Shown here piece after piece: positions 1 through 13,429 of a stretch of 64,000 nucleotides of DNA (position 1 is the first letter of the stretch; every line of letters starts with the position of its first letter). The notes beneath the pieces were generated by a model. That model ran no database searches and was not told the DNA's origin. It was given only the letters and a program-made list of their open reading frames with translations. A program made the position numbers and the translations under genes. The stretch is from Azolla caroliniana. Taxonomy: Eukaryota; Polypodiophyta. Where the stretch lies: positions 6,200,001 to 6,264,000 of the forward strand of contig JBHGNT010000006.1 of the NCBI GenBank assembly GCA_043228905.1, in the 5' to 3' direction.

Positions 1-120
1 ATTATTTAAGAACTGAAACTTACCTAATATGATTCTATGTTACAAAAATTACACAAGTATGCTTGGTTTAAGCTGAATCACGTGTAATTTAATATTACAA
101 AATGGATCATCACATTCTGG

Positions 121-287
121 TCAATAATTAAGAAATGAAATTTGTTAATAGTATGACTTGCTTACTAACTTTCCTAAGATTAGAAATCGGCATGCAATTC
201 TAGGCAATAATTAAGAAATGAAATTTGGTAATAATATGACTTGTTTACTAACTTCTCTAAGATTACAAATTGGCGTGCAATAAATGA
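121..287. repeat. Two-copy tandem repeat, about 84 bp unit
   Basis: Two adjacent, slightly diverged copies of one AT-rich segment. Each begins near 'aataattaagaaatgaaat' and ends near 'gcatgcaat' or 'gcgtgcaat'. No coding potential is visible. The repeat lies downstream of the minus-strand EF-hand-like gene and may fall in one of its introns or beyond its end. Confidence 0.7.
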
Positions 288-623
288 GAGAATTAGAACC
301 TTAACTTATTAATTTTGCTTCCAGTTTGAAACTAGTTTTGTACTTATTGGAAATACTAGAAAAGACTTTGGATAATTATTGATCATAATTAGAAGTAGCA
401 TCAATTAGATGCTATATTAACTGATACTTTTTATAATGATTATTAGGATAATTAGTTAATGTATACTATAAATATATTTATGCAATTTAACTATGCGTTG
501 TTCTTGTGATTAGGAGGCTCGAGTTTGACCAAACATATTCGGGTAATTTTTAAAAATAAATACTGCTTCTGTAAGTTCCCATTAAATAAATAAAATTATG
601 TATATACATATATATGTTAGAAC

Positions 624-2937
624 CTGAATTCTGCAAAATCAAATACTTGGCCAGATCGATAATATCCTGATGCCCTTAAAATGCTTCCTCTTGCATGAAA
701 CCCATGGACCACTTTCTCGACGTCACTGTCTGTAATCCTTTGTTACAAAAAAATAGAGCAATAAGAACAGACATAAACAAAAATAATGGAGACACTTTTA
801 GTCATTATAACAAGTTGTATGACACAAGCATAATAAAAAGCTATACTGAGTTAAAAGTTTTAAAAGATAACATTCCATTTAGACAATCGACCTACAGCAT
901 AAGCAATTCCATATTATCAGGAAAAAATCTGTTGATTAAGCAGTATGAAAGTGGAAAAAAAGAACATCTATGGGAATAAGAAAAATAGATATATGTAGAA
1001 CAGTTATAGAGAGTGGCAAAACATGGATCTTAAGAGAGTTGTAAGTATCAAGATAGAGGGCATACATATAGCATCAAACATATGAGATAAAGTTTCTCTT
1101 ATCTTACACTATATATGAAAATAATAATAACAATCCTGTGATAAATACAAACAATCATGAAAGCACATTCTTCATAGACTTCTCTGAAAAGCATCAAACA
1201 CTGGTCAAGGCATATATAGATCTTGGATTTATTCTGATTTTAGAATTTTTTTGACTAGGACAGATGTTTATTCTAGGTAGACTATTACCCAAAAAGAGAC
1301 AAAAACAGAACACCCACACCTCTGCTTAATGTTTCTGAGAGCTGTAACAACATTCCAGATCTATTTTGCTCCTTAATCACAATGATTTAGACTCGAGTGC
1401 ATGTCTCAACCAATACTAACAAATGTATACTTCATATTCATTTTTGACAATGCTAATATGCCATTTAACAGAATACGTGTATTAGGGAAATAATCATTGT
1501 ATTGTCGAAAACTTACCTGAAATTATACTTTTTGAGTGAAGCCTCCATTTCGTTGGAAGTTATGTATCCAGTCTACCATGAGAAATTTCAGCAAGTCTCA
1601 GTAAAGTTTACGAATAGTTCCTAGTAACAAAAAAGCGGCATTCCTAAACGAAGCAAAGCTGAAAATTCATGCACAAATTTTACTTCTCTTATTCATGTGA
1701 GAAAGTTACCTTTTTAAGGTCAACTTCCTTGAATGTATCCACAAGCTTATTCTCAAGATGGACTGCATATTCAGCAAAATTCTCAAACGAAACTTTCCTT
1801 ACATTGCTTGAGCCCCCAACTCTATTCAAGAAACCTTGAACATCCTATAAAATGCCAGTTTTCAATCTGAAGACAGTCAAAATAACTCTTTCTTCTGTGG
1901 GACCAACTATTAAAACTTCAAGGTGTAGACTGGATGTATCATTACAGCAAGGAAAAAAACATGATGAGTTCATTATAGTATTTAATTAACCCATAAAACC
2001 AAGAAAAGAGACAATATTCATCAACATTAAAACAGCTTTTATAATCTTATGTCAATGAATTTATATTTAGTTATGCACTCAATTTTGCATCCTATGCATT
2101 TGAATTTCCAGAAGTCTATGAGAAACATTTATTCAACTATGATTTCAACACACATACTTTTTCAGAAGCTGGAAGATTTAATCTCTTCAATGCGACCTTT
2201 AAATCGCCCTCCGAAATGCATCCATAATCATCTACATCCAATTCCTAGAAGTCAAGGCATGGCAAGAAATAGATCACGTACTGAAGAAAAAACATGCAAG
2301 CATCAAACAAATGTGAATTTGCATATCCCAGAAAGCTACAAATAGCTACAATAACAGTCTTTATAATCATTCTCCAAATCTCAACATGTTCAGCTATAGG
2401 ATTTGCATCATACTATGTAATCTCAGATAAAACTTTTGCATGTTATACAAGATTGCTTTTAAAACTATGTTCATTATCTTTGTAATCCAATGCACATTAT
2501 AGATATTTTCTTACTTTGATATTGCAACCGAATGATAACCGTTCATGCATGGCACATTTCACAAGCATAGATATACAAATGTCAGATACAATCAAATAGT
2601 GCAAATTTAAAGGAACCAACCCAGTAATCAAACTTTAGAGAATAATATCGACGTTAAGCATTTTTATAGGATATTTGGTCCTTTTTAAATGATTTCCCAC
2701 TGGAAAATTTTGAGAATTCGGGGGATCAAGTAAGCAATTACAAATACGTCTTTTAGTACCAACTCGTACAAATACCCTACATTCATTTCAGAGTGGAGTT
2801 ACCTTGAATCTGGACTGTAGAAAATCGTGAGCATAGGTTCCTCGAATGGGAGTAAAGCTTACAGAAGCAAATGAAGATGAAGGATGAGGAGTTCTTGAGT
2901 CTTTCTTTCGCCAGAAGATACTGCTCAAGCTCGCCAT
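624..2937 (-). CDS. Unrecognised EF-hand-like protein, 5' part (4 exons seen)
   Basis: Four exons join in frame on the minus strand: 2937-2803, 1844-1710, 1572-1517 and 725-624. All have AG acceptors and GT donors, and their phases agree (0, 0, 2, 2), which is strong support for a real gene. The start MASLSSIF is followed by a Ser/Arg-rich stretch like an organellar targeting peptide. A longer in-frame start at 3120 exists, just after a stop, so the start is not certain. The second and third exons encode a degenerate EF-hand loop, DLKKTGYITSNE, with D at position 1, G at 6, I at 8 and E at 12, but positions 3 and 5 lack acidic residues. The fourth exon resembles a second EF-hand partner ending in VFDFAEF. 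The pattern recalls the N-terminal EF-hands of calcium-dependent mitochondrial carriers, but no carrier repeat is visible, so the function is unknown. The 3' exons are not found and probably lie left of the window. Confidence 0.6.
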
Positions 2938-3352
2938 AGAAACTAAAGAATTGCAAACCTTTGAGTTTGTCTTGAAAGGATCAGGAATACGAATTCCTGC
3001 ATAATCCCCGTGGAAACTTGTCGGAGAATCCGCAGAGAAAACATGGCTTACTTCTAAAGCTTCCAATTTGGCCCAACGTATAGCGATAAGATCGCTTCGA
3101 GGAAGAGAGTCTTTCCCCATGGATGCAGAAGATCAGAGGCGAAATGGATGGATTCTATGGCTTGAATGCTCATTCCTCGTTGTTGAAGGACACCATCGCC
3201 ACTCCATGTCCCCACCTCATCCCCAAACTAACTCTCCGCTGAGAGGAGAAGGCAATCATCATCGTTCATTTTCTTTTACTTTGCTTTTTATGTTAGAAGG
3301 GTACATGCTGAGTAGGTGATGCCCTCGAGGGTCATTGGGAGGATTCAAGAAA

Positions 3353-4277
3353 AGAGAGAGAGAGAGAGAGAGCGCCCAGATGGATGTAGCTCAGTTGGTA
3401 AGGTTGCCCAATGGAGACAAGGTGGTCATGGGTTCAACCCCTACATTCCACAGTGGCATTTAGTGAAATAGAGATATATATGAAGTATATAATAGAGAGA
3501 TGAGGAAATTGGGTTTCGAACTCAAGCTAATTACGATAAAAGAGAGAGAGAGTTGCCCAAATGGATGTAGCTGGATGTAGCTCAGTTGGTAAGCTAATTA
3601 CGATAAAAGAGAGAGAGAGAGAGAGAGAGTTGCCCAAATGGATGTAGCTGGATGTAGCTCAGTTGGTAAGCTAATTACGATAAAAGAGAGAGAGAGAGAG
3701 AGAGAGAGTTGCCCAAATGGATGTAGCTGGATGTAGCTCAGTTCGTAAGCTAATTACGATAAAAGAGAGAGAGAGAGAGAGAGAGAGTTGCCCAAATGGA
3801 TGTAGCTGGATGTAGCTCAGTTCGTAAGCTAATTACGATAAAAGAGAGAGAGAGAGATAAAGAGAGAGCTGCCCAAATGGATGTAGCTGGATGTAGCTCA
3901 GTTGGTAAGCTAATTACGATAAAAGAGAGAGAGAGAGATAAAGAGAGAGTTGCCCAAATGGATGTAGCTCAGTTGGTAAGCTAATTACGATAAGAGAGAG
4001 AGAGAGTTGCCCAAATGGATGTAGCTCAGTTCGTAAGCTAATTACGATAAAAGAGAGAGAGAGCTGCCCAAATGGATGTAGCTGGATGTAGCTCAGTTGG
4101 TAAGCTAATTACGATAAAAGAGAGAGAGAGAGATAAAGAGAGAGTTGCCCAAATGGATGTAGCTGGATGTAGCTCAGTTGGTAAGCTAATTACGATAAAA
4201 GAGAGAGAGAGAGAGATAAAGAGAGAGTTGCCCAAATGGATGTAGCTGGATGTAGCTCAGTTCGTAAGCTAATTACG

Positions 4278-4316
<39 letters not shown>

Positions 4317-4860
4317 GCCCAAATGGATGTAGTTGGATGTAGCTCAGTTGGTAAGCTAATTATGATAAAAGAGAGAGAGAGAGATAAAGAGAGAGTTGCC
4401 CAAATGGATGTAGCTGGATGTAGCTCAGTTGGTAAGGTTGCCCAGGTGGTCATGGGTTTAACCCCTACATTCCACATTGGCATTTAGTGGTGAGAGAGAG
4501 AGAGAGAGAGAGAGAGTTGCCCAAATGGATGTAGCTAAGTTGGTAAGGTTGCCCATGTGGTCATGGGTTTAACCCCTACATTCCACATTGGCATTTAGTG
4601 GTGAGAGAGAGAGAGATGAGAGAGTTGCCCAAATGGATGTAGCTCAGTTGGTAAGGTTGCCCAATGGAGCCGAGGTGGTCATGGGTTAACCCCTACATTC
4701 CACATTGGAATTTAGTGGAGAGAGAGTTGCCTAGATGGATGTACCTTAGTTGGTAAGGTTGCCCAATGGAGACTTCCATAGTGGCATCTAGTGAAATAAG
4801 AGATATCTATAGAGTAATAGAGAGGTGGGGAATTTGGGTTGAGAGAGAGAGAGCTTTCTA
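3353..4860. repeat. Tandem array of tRNA-like box-A units and GA microsatellite
   Basis: About 15 units, each roughly 58-86 bp, alternate a GA tract of variable length with a segment containing 'ttgcccaaatggatgtagc' and 'tagctcagttggtaag', then usually 'ctaattacgataaaag'. The motif TAGCTCAGTTGG fits the RNA polymerase III box A consensus of tRNA genes. Full SINE-like copies with a box-B motif stand at the left end (about 3375-3540) and near 4420-4840. In most inner units the head after 'ggtaag' is fused directly to the tail 'ctaattacg'. The array thus looks like an internally deleted SINE that was then tandemly amplified, with GA tracts as joints. Confidence 0.85.
3375..3540 (+). mobile_element. 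SINE-like element with tRNA-related head (full copy)
   Basis: Box A (TAGCTCAGTTGG) is followed about 40 bp later by a box-B motif (GGGTTCAACCCC), as in a tRNA-derived SINE head. The body runs through 'acattccacagtggcattt' to 'gggtttcgaactc'. This last part is the reverse complement of a second box B, so the element has tRNA-like ends facing each other. The related copy at 26,425-26,596 shares the same body. The family name is not known. Confidence 0.6.
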
Positions 4861-5080
4861 ATGTCCACGAGAGACCAATTGCAATCTATGAGACAGAGAC
4901 AAAGACCTCTCTTTTCAACATCCATGAGAAACCTATTGTGATCTATGAGATGGGTTTTATGAGAGACAAACAGAGAGAGCCTTTGTTCTGTCGTGTTGTT
5001 GTGATGTGCAGAGGGAGAAATATATATTGTACTTCAAGTTTACAATACTTTATTCGACATAGGAGCTCCAAAATGCTATA

Positions 5081-8000
5081 AAATGAGCCCTAAAATGCTC
5101 ATTTTCAGGGATCAAGATTTTGAGAAAGGCGCCTAGGCTTCGTTGATTAATGGAATGTTGCAAGATAGCTAATCAAGAGGGCATGTAAGGGACCTATGAT
5201 GTTTGTGAGGATGAAATTTGAGAGAACATGCAAACACGAGGATTGTCTATGAACACATGCTTCCCTACCCTCATGGATTTAATACACAAAAGTTGAAACC
5301 CTTTGTGCAAAAACTCTCCATGAAAATGAATGGTAACGAAGGAGCAAAGACAAGGGTAAAGAGGAGAAGCAGACATTGACCACATCGACAAGGACTTGTT
5401 GTTGTTACAAACTGTTGCCATCATCTTTGTTGTTGCTACCACTCGTCTCTGACGCCAACAAGTATGTAATGTGTCCACATCATTTCCCACTTCCTTTCAT
5501 AGTCACTCCTCCCTAAAGGACCTTTTTCCATGAAAAGGGAAACCTAGCATTTCTCAAAATGCCCTCTTACACACCAACAAAATTTATAGTCCTACACACT
5601 CACTCATACATAAAGAAAAACAAAATTACACACATATTTGATATACACTTATATACGGATACACAAAGACATATACGATTGTTTCTATAGCAATATCCCC
5701 AACTATTTGTGAGGAATTGATGTTCGTATTTGTGGTGTTATATAGGAATAAGATAAAAGAGATTTTCACGAACAAGAGAGAAAACGATAATTGGCTCATT
5801 TGAAGAGAAAGAAAGCCGATGAAGAATAGAATTAGAGGCCCACAACCCATCTTGAGTAGTGTATGGATGACAACACAAGTTCCTTGTTTTTATTGTTACT
5901 ACCTAAACCGATCACATATTTGAGCATGACCCATCGCATTGTGAAGCTCTTTCCAAGCACTTACTTGAGCTTGTCTCTGTGTAGACTTATGTTACAATAA
6001 CAACACATATGCCTATCACCTCCCCCCCCCCCCCCCCCCCTCACTCTTCAGTAAATAGTATTGTTAACTAAAGTAAAGAACAAAAGTGTGGGAGATGAAA
6101 AAATATTGTATCAATAGAATTAACAAAATTATCATGAGATAATTTTGTTGTAGTGGATTGAAAGTGACAAAAATAAAAAGACATGATGAACATCAAATTA
6201 TGAGCTAGTGTTGGCTGATATCAACATATGCAAAGGCCATGCATAAATTGTCAATAATTAAGGATGTGCATCAATTGGAACAAATGAAATATACGGTAGA
6301 TGCTTTGTTGTGAGATTTTGCGCAAGATAATATTTGAGAAACGGATGTCTATGTATCGAGGAGGACATGGTAGAAGTTGAGGTTGACATTGAAATGTTAC
6401 AATCCCACACGTATGGCTTTAGGATAAGCCAAGTAGAAATGGTTGATCGACCTTAGGGATAAGTCATGTTGAAACCCACACGTATGACTTCAAATCTCTT
6501 TATTTTATTTTATTTTTTTCCATAAAAAATATCCTCCATTGGTATTAACATAAAGTGGCCAAAGGCAATATACAAAAAAGTCCAGTATTACAAAGAAAAA
6601 TGCAACATAATTAACTAGAAAACTATTGAACATTCGTGCAACTCTAACAGTCTCAACAACACTGGGCTCAAGATTTTGGCCTAATGAAGACCACCCCATA
6701 TAATACAAATAGCTTCACCTACAGAAAACAACACCTTCTCCACCATAGTCCTGCTCAATGCAAATATCGCCTTCAGCGTTGCTTCCAAAAGTATCTTTTC
6801 AGGGCTACCATGGCAGATATGCCCAGAAAATACTGTTTCTACACCTATATATTGTTCATCACCATCAGAAAATAGAGGTAAAAAGCCCTGTAGACCAATA
6901 TGACCAATTGCTTCCACTACAAATCTCTTTATTGTCAATTATTATCACTAGATAAATCTAATATTGTCCAAAAATATTAACACAAAAGTAGGATGTTCAA
7001 GGGCTTCGTATATAGTTTCCCTTCATTTCTTGTACGTAATTAATTGTCCATGTTATCATGTAGCATACAAGTACGAAGCCAATAGTAACATGAGTACATG
7101 TGGAAGCAAAATATGGGAGCCTTGCCTTTATGATTTATGAATTGAAATAATATATATGGTAGATACTTATGGTCATTGGTTCAAACTTGCTAATCCATGA
7201 TTGCTTGGACTATATTTCATAAAGAACTTTGTCATTTCACACATGCAAAATTGATGTGGCTTTATATGACAAATTATTGTTTCTTATGAGTAATGCAAAG
7301 ATACAATGTGTCTCATGGCAAAGGTTGTGAGTTAAAACCCCATACAATGGGTGTGATGTTGTGTTCATGATAAGAATATTTGACAATTTTTATTTTTAGA
7401 ACAACTCGTGTTCTTATGTCACCCCTTAGGAAAGGAGGTTTGGCATTGCCATTGCCATTTTCTTCACAACAATATGACTGAAAATAATGTCCTCATAATG
7501 AAAATGTTAAAAGGCAATCTCAACGTACACTTGAATTTATAATCTCATTATTTCGTGATCCTACGAGAATGTTACTATTTCAACCTACACAATCTTAAAT
7601 CTTGACTACATTGTCCAAGTTTGGCAGCAAGGTGAGTAAGTTTTAAGGTCATAGGATACATAATATTCCATGTGTAGTGATATACATTAGTGCATCGTTT
7701 GTCATGGGCTTTATGGTTTAGAGTGCAAACTAAGAAAATAAGTGAACCAATACAAATCAAGATACAATGATCGTGCACTTTGAGAACGCTAGATTCTGTA
7801 AAGTTTAAATTCTCATTGCTCAATGAGTAAAACTCTTTTTACTTTTACTCTCTTTTCTGAAAGACACATGATACAAAAATGGTACATGATGATGGTTCCA
7901 GACCACACTCAAGCGTGCAATTCCGTTTGAATAAACTAAAACGAGCATGCATAACATCCATGATTACTAGCTTTTACCATGCTCAATGTTAGTTTCATTT

Positions 8001-9351
8001 CATGATCGTGTACCCTAGAGCTACATTAGCTAGTATTATGACATATTTTCCTCCACTATCCACACGGCCTTCAGCTCTCCCATTTCATTTGAGGGGAGCG
8101 AGAAGGATACCGAGTGAAGGGGCGAGCTTGCTCCTCGTCCCCAATTTGATCTCCTTCAAACCACTTGCAACTCTGTTCAAAAAGCTATGCATCCAAAGAT
8201 TCACACATATTGAATCCCTTATATGAACTTTGCCATGTATACATACATACAAATTTCCATATTTATATCTGGTTTTACTTTTGAAACCCATTGCTCCAGA
8301 CTTCAAATTCAAGCATTGACAAAGTGCTCCCTTTCTTTGAAAATATGGTATAGAAATCCTAATGGTTCACAATACTCGTAGGATAATGCATTTGTTTTTC
8401 GCTAGAACAATATGAGTGAAAGGACAATCAAACAATTAAAAAAGAGCACTCAAAGAAAATGGATGCAAGGAATCTGTTTGATTGACTCCACATTCACATA
8501 ATATAAGTCCTAGAAGAATTTTGGTATGATGCCAAAATATTCCAGAAACTATACTCGCAAGCAACATCAGAATTATTTCCAAATGTAAGGAAGGCCAAGA
8601 GGATACTATCATAGTTCTAACCCAACAAAGTTCTAGATTTCTAACAACATAAGATGATGGTGAGGGGTCCAATGAGTCATTGCAATACGAGGACTCTAAT
8701 CCATCAATTTCACAACAATGTTGGTAAGATGTGAAAATTTTAGGTAGATGATGCATAGGGAGTAATGACTACCCCGACAAGTGACATGTGAGATAACTTT
8801 CTTGATACAAAGGCCTAGGGGCAAACATGTTAGACACAAGGAGGGTCAAACACAAGCAAAAGTATCGAAAAAGAATACAGATGGTTTGTTTTGTTGGGGG
8901 GTAATTTCTATGCTGGACAGTTAAGTCGTAAAATAGGAGGGTCCATTCAGTCCAGTTAAAACGTCAGATTAAAACTTGACTGGATGCCTTGGAAGGGCTC
9001 GCCTTATGACTAAAAAAAGAACCACGCGATTTTCGCCTTCAATATTTTGCTCCTAATCCATTAAAGAAAAAGCCTAAATGTCAAAACCATTTATATCATA
9101 ATAAATGATATCACAGAGTATATTTTATATATATATATATATTTCAAAATTGCACTCAGTAGTCTGTACTCTCTGCTCTGCCGACGCCATTGGCGGCGCC
9201 ATCGCCTTCGGACAGAGAAGATCAGATATGGATTCTATGTAAGCTTAAACGTTGTTAGAGCCTTTCCGTATTATATATGCACGCACAGACGACGGACGTG
9301 ATGATCCCTACATTTTGATCGATCAATCGATCCCTACATTTTTGTCTTTCT
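5081..9351. other. Intergenic region, no supported gene
   Basis: AT-rich DNA without a convincing coding exon on either strand. It contains a run of 19 C at 6022-6040 and an AT dinucleotide tract near 9127-9142. Short open frames near 6505-6938 (minus) lack recognisable motifs and are broken by stops. The last part probably includes the 3' UTR of the minus-strand gene that ends at 9352. Confidence 0.6.
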
Positions 9352-12182
9352 CTACTCCAATTTTGTTATGGACTGATGATGAGATCGCTTCTCCGCGAAG
9401 AAAGAGAGTCTTGAGTCGCGGCCCACCGGCCTCTTGACAGAAGAAGAAGAAGAAGTAGTAGAATCAAAGGCGGCATGATCCTGATTGCGATGATGATAAG
9501 CGTCAGATAAAGGAGAAGTAATGCTACTAGACCTGCACGTGTAGATGCAGGGCAGGGGAGGAGTGGGAGGAAGCTGAGGCGTAGCAGCCCCAGTTGCGGT
9601 GCCGGGAGGAGCAGCCACCGAGACGGCGGAGGAGGAGCGGCTGCGAACTGGAGAGATGCGCTTGAAGAAATTCTTGCTATCTTCCACTAGCGATTCCAGG
9701 CACTGGTACAGCGCAGCGGTTGATTTTGGGCCCGAATTAATGAGCTGCTGCTGCTGGCTATGGCAGGAGGAGCTTCTGCTCCTGGAGGTAGTGGCCTGCT
9801 TTCTTGATGATGCCGAGTTTCTGAGATGAGGATCAGTGGAACAAATTGATGGAGCGCTTGACAGAGTAGAAGGCGGGGCTGATTTGACGGGAGTGGTGAG
9901 GCCTGAACGGGATGGATAACCGCTGCGAGTGGTGATGGCTCTCTTCACTACAGGGCTCGCCGGCAATGCGGCAGCACTTAGTGCCATGGCAGCTGCAGAG
10001 GTGCTGCTGTGTGGGGGGCACAGTGGCGGAGATGAAGTGAAGGATCTGCAGGTCGTCCTGTCTCGCTTTTTATTAGGAATTGCAGAAACAGAAGAAATGG
10101 ATGAAGAAATTGAGTTCTTAACAGACGAAGGTGTGACGGATCGACGGGCATTATAGCGACTGGCCACAATTCTTGATGGCGTGCTAGTGCTGTTAGGATT
10201 GGCGGGCAAGACATTGCTGCTTCTGCAGGAGTTCGGCATCACATTCTGAAGAGCGATTCTCTGTTGCTCTCTCTGCTTCGTCAACACTTTGGCTCCGCCA
10301 TCGCCCGCTGTAGTAGTACTGAGGCTTAAACGCCTATAAGCCTTGGCTCGCTGGTCCTGCTCGTCCCCACCATCGCTCCACTTGCGGCCAGATGTGGAAG
10401 ATCCCTGTACCTGAACAACCCGATCACTGGAAATCTTGCTTGCCAATACCTTTGATGCACCACCATGTTTTGTTTCTTCTGATCCCAACGTCAATGGCGA
10501 AAGCTCTACTGTGTTGCTATCTGTACAGCTGCTATCTGTTGTGGTTACTGATACGTTTTTTAGATTATGGTCTACTCCAGATTCAGCCATGTCTCCATGA
10601 TCGATCACCTCTGTTCTCTTCGTCTTCTTCTTTGTCATCATAGTATGATTCTTCTTCTTCAACTCCCCTTCCCATCTCTGCTTCTGCATTTGCAGCTCCG
10701 TTAGCCTCGATGTCAGCACTTCAATCTCCGCATCGATTTCCTGGATTAATACAGCCTTCCCACTCGAAGCTTCTGCTTCTGCTTCTGCTTCTACTTCTTT
10801 ATTCCCATCATCTAGCATTAGTTTGTCGCCTGAATCCAACAACTCTGCTGCTGGGCCATCATGTACATCATCGTCCATAGCCAACTTATCATGAGCAGGC
10901 TCCACACTTCTAACATGGCTTGGTTCGTTCTTCCATGTTTCTTCTTCAGATCGCATAACATGAAAAGCCTCGTTTTGCAGAAAACTCGTCTCCTCAAAAT
11001 GTTGAAGGGTTGGATGTACATGATCATGGGGACTGTTATCTACGAAGCACCCTTCTTCCTGTTGATGATCCCTTTCGTCATGACCATTTGCAGGCACCAT
11101 AGGGCAGGACTCTGCATCATCAGGAGAATCTATCTCCTGCCGTCGATTGTAGCTCGATGAGGAAGAGCTATCACAGCTACCACAGGAATCGGCCCTCCCA
11201 GTGCTAGTATCATTTGTAGTTTTGACAGGTAAATTCTGATCGAAAGCAGCATTGCTCCAAACAAAAACCCTTCCTGCATAAGCTCAATCGTAATGTGAAC
11301 ACTAGGACGTAATTGACAAACTGATGAAGCTCTTCTGATCAAATAAACCAAGGACAAAGCTTACCATTTCTTCTGAAATTCGGTGGACCTCTCTCGCTGA
11401 CTCGGCTACTCTCTCGCCATTCAGGGCCTGAAAACAAACAGCAGCAAAACCAATCTTGATTATCATACCTTAGGTTGAAAGAAAGAGAAGTGAGCTCAAT
11501 ATGGTTATTTTAAGTTACCAAGCTGTTTGGAGTAGAACATCTGTGGCTCATTTTGTTTTTTCAGTCGAAAACCGCAGGAATCTCCTTGCTGCTGATCGTT
11601 CACAGGAGCAGGGACAATGGCATTCAAACAAATCGGGGACAGAGCAGCAGCAGAGGAGGAGGAAGAAGACGAAGAAGTAGAAGAAATTGATAAAGGAGAA
11701 GGAGAAGAAGACGAAGAAGAAGAAGACGAAGAAGAAACTTGAATGGAGTGCAAGCAACCAGTAAGCTGCTGTTCAGCAGTGGTAGGGACCAATTGAACAG
11801 AAGAAGATTTCTCGAGAGAATAATCCTTATCATTCTTGCTCATATCAGACGGACATACAATAGATGTGTTCATCCCTGCATCGTGAAGAAGATGATTTTG
11901 TTGACGATGATGAGCAGTAAGAGCAAGCCCTTGCTTGGCATTCACACTCCAATGGAGGGGTCTTCGTGTTCGAGAGGGCGGGAAGCTACTGAGCTCAGCT
12001 TCTTGAAGAAGACACATACGCTCCACAGACGTGGATCTAGACGTAGCAGGGCTTATTAACATAATGGTATCCATAGCTCGTGGAGTTTTGGGCGTACCTT
12101 CGAGCTCAGCTCCTCTCTTTGTTTTGTTTCCTACAGGGGTCCTCACCACCGCTTGTCTCCTTGATACGGAGCTCTTCATCAT
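9352..12182 (-). CDS. Plant serine-rich coiled-coil protein of unknown function (882 aa)
   Basis: Three exons join exactly: 12182-11519, 11427-11365 and 11273-9352, with consensus donors and acceptors and matching phases (1, 1), giving 883 codons including the stop. The start MMKSSVSRRQ opens a basic N-terminus. A poly-Ser tract lies near residues 150-180. The short middle exon and its junctions encode a conserved-looking block, RVSERGPPNFRRN then VFVWSNAAF. An acidic region with an EAEAEAEA run leads to a predicted coiled coil, IDAEIEVLTSRLTELQMQKQRW. The C-terminal half is rich in Ser, Arg and Pro and ends with KRSHHQSITKLE. No catalytic motif, signal peptide or membrane segment is seen. 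The pattern of short conserved blocks in low-complexity sequence suggests a scaffold or cytoskeleton-associated protein, but this is inference. I do not recognise the family. Confidence 0.8.
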
Positions 12183-13003
12183 CGTCTACTCTGATCAGGA
12201 CTTATAATAACATAACCCTAATTAGCTCTCAAATGGTCCCCCCCCCTCCAAACCTATTCGGAAGCGATCATGAGACCTCGAAATACGACCTGCAGAGTTT
12301 CAAACGACAACATTTCCTTGAGACCATGGAAGGAGGGAGTAGCAAGTCTTATTCTCTCCACCCAGTTTCAGCCAGCAATTTAGATCTAAGCCATCAAAAC
12401 TGCTGATGAGATCAGAGGTTCGGAAAAAGTGATTATTTTCTTTCTTCTCTTTTTAAAATTTTTTTTGGGGAGGAGACAAGAAAGAAAAAGGACGATAGTC
12501 CTTGCACAGAGGTAAGTCAGAGCTTCTTTCTGATTTTACTCCTGAAGAAAACGTTTGCATTAAGCGTCAAAGAAGCTTATTACTCTGCAAAGTATGCCTA
12601 CAAAACTCAACTCGGAAGCAAAAGAAGACGAAGAAGAAGAGTAAAAAAAGAAGAACATATACAGAGACAAAGAGCTCCCGTATTATTATTGATCAATCAC
12701 GGGTAGAAGAAGAAAAGGGTGGGTGAAGAGTTTGACAAAGCTCCCCCGCCCCGTATTGATGAATCGCTTGAGGGAGAAGATAAAAAAAACAGAGAGAGAA
12801 GAGAGGAAGGAGGGAATGGAGCTAAATAACTCCGGATATATATATATATATGTATATATGAGAGAGAGAGAGAGATTATTATAAACACAGGAAATGAGTG
12901 AGCGAGCTCACATGGTGGTCGGTGCAGAATGAAGCGAAAGGGGAAAGTGAGAGGAGAAGAGAAGGAGAAAGAGAGGAGACGGACGAGACGGACAAACACA
13001 GTG

Positions 13004-13040
<37 letters not shown>

Positions 13041-13394
13041 CTGCAGAGAAGAGGCCCTAAATTCTAATTATAACAAAGAAAGTGTGGGAAAACGGAGAGA
13101 AGGATGAGGGAGGAGCACATGTTCGTTCATTGATGATGATGATGATGATTGATGGATTGAACAAAGCATCACGATCTCTCTCTCTCTCTCTCTCTCTCTC
13201 TCCTTATGTTGACTGTGCGTTCGAACTTCTTCCGTTCACTCATTTTCTAACTCTTTCTTTCTTTCTTCTTTTTTTGTCTTGGTCTTGTTTTCTATTTTAT
13301 ACTCTTCTATAAAAGCCTTTTTGTTTTTTTGCCCTCTCCCGACTTTCTCTGCGTTCTGGTCCACTAGCCGTTGTGATATAACGACGACCATTTG

Positions 13395-13429
<35 letters not shown>

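Noticed and set aside
2049-2485. Plus-strand open frames near 2 kb
   Set aside because: They lie in an intron of the minus-strand EF-hand-like gene and have no motif or codon pattern.
3395-3460. Functional tRNA gene suggested by box A and box B motifs
   Set aside because: No cloverleaf with a paired acceptor stem or anticodon arm can be drawn, and the motif recurs in a degenerate repeat array. It is tRNA-derived, not a tRNA.
3540-4430. CRISPR-like array (regular repeats with spacers)
   Set aside because: The variable parts are only GA tracts of different length, the sequence is eukaryotic, and no cas genes occur.
6505-6938. Possible minus-strand gene fragment
   Set aside because: Two short frames with a stop between them, no recognised motif and no convincing splice sites.
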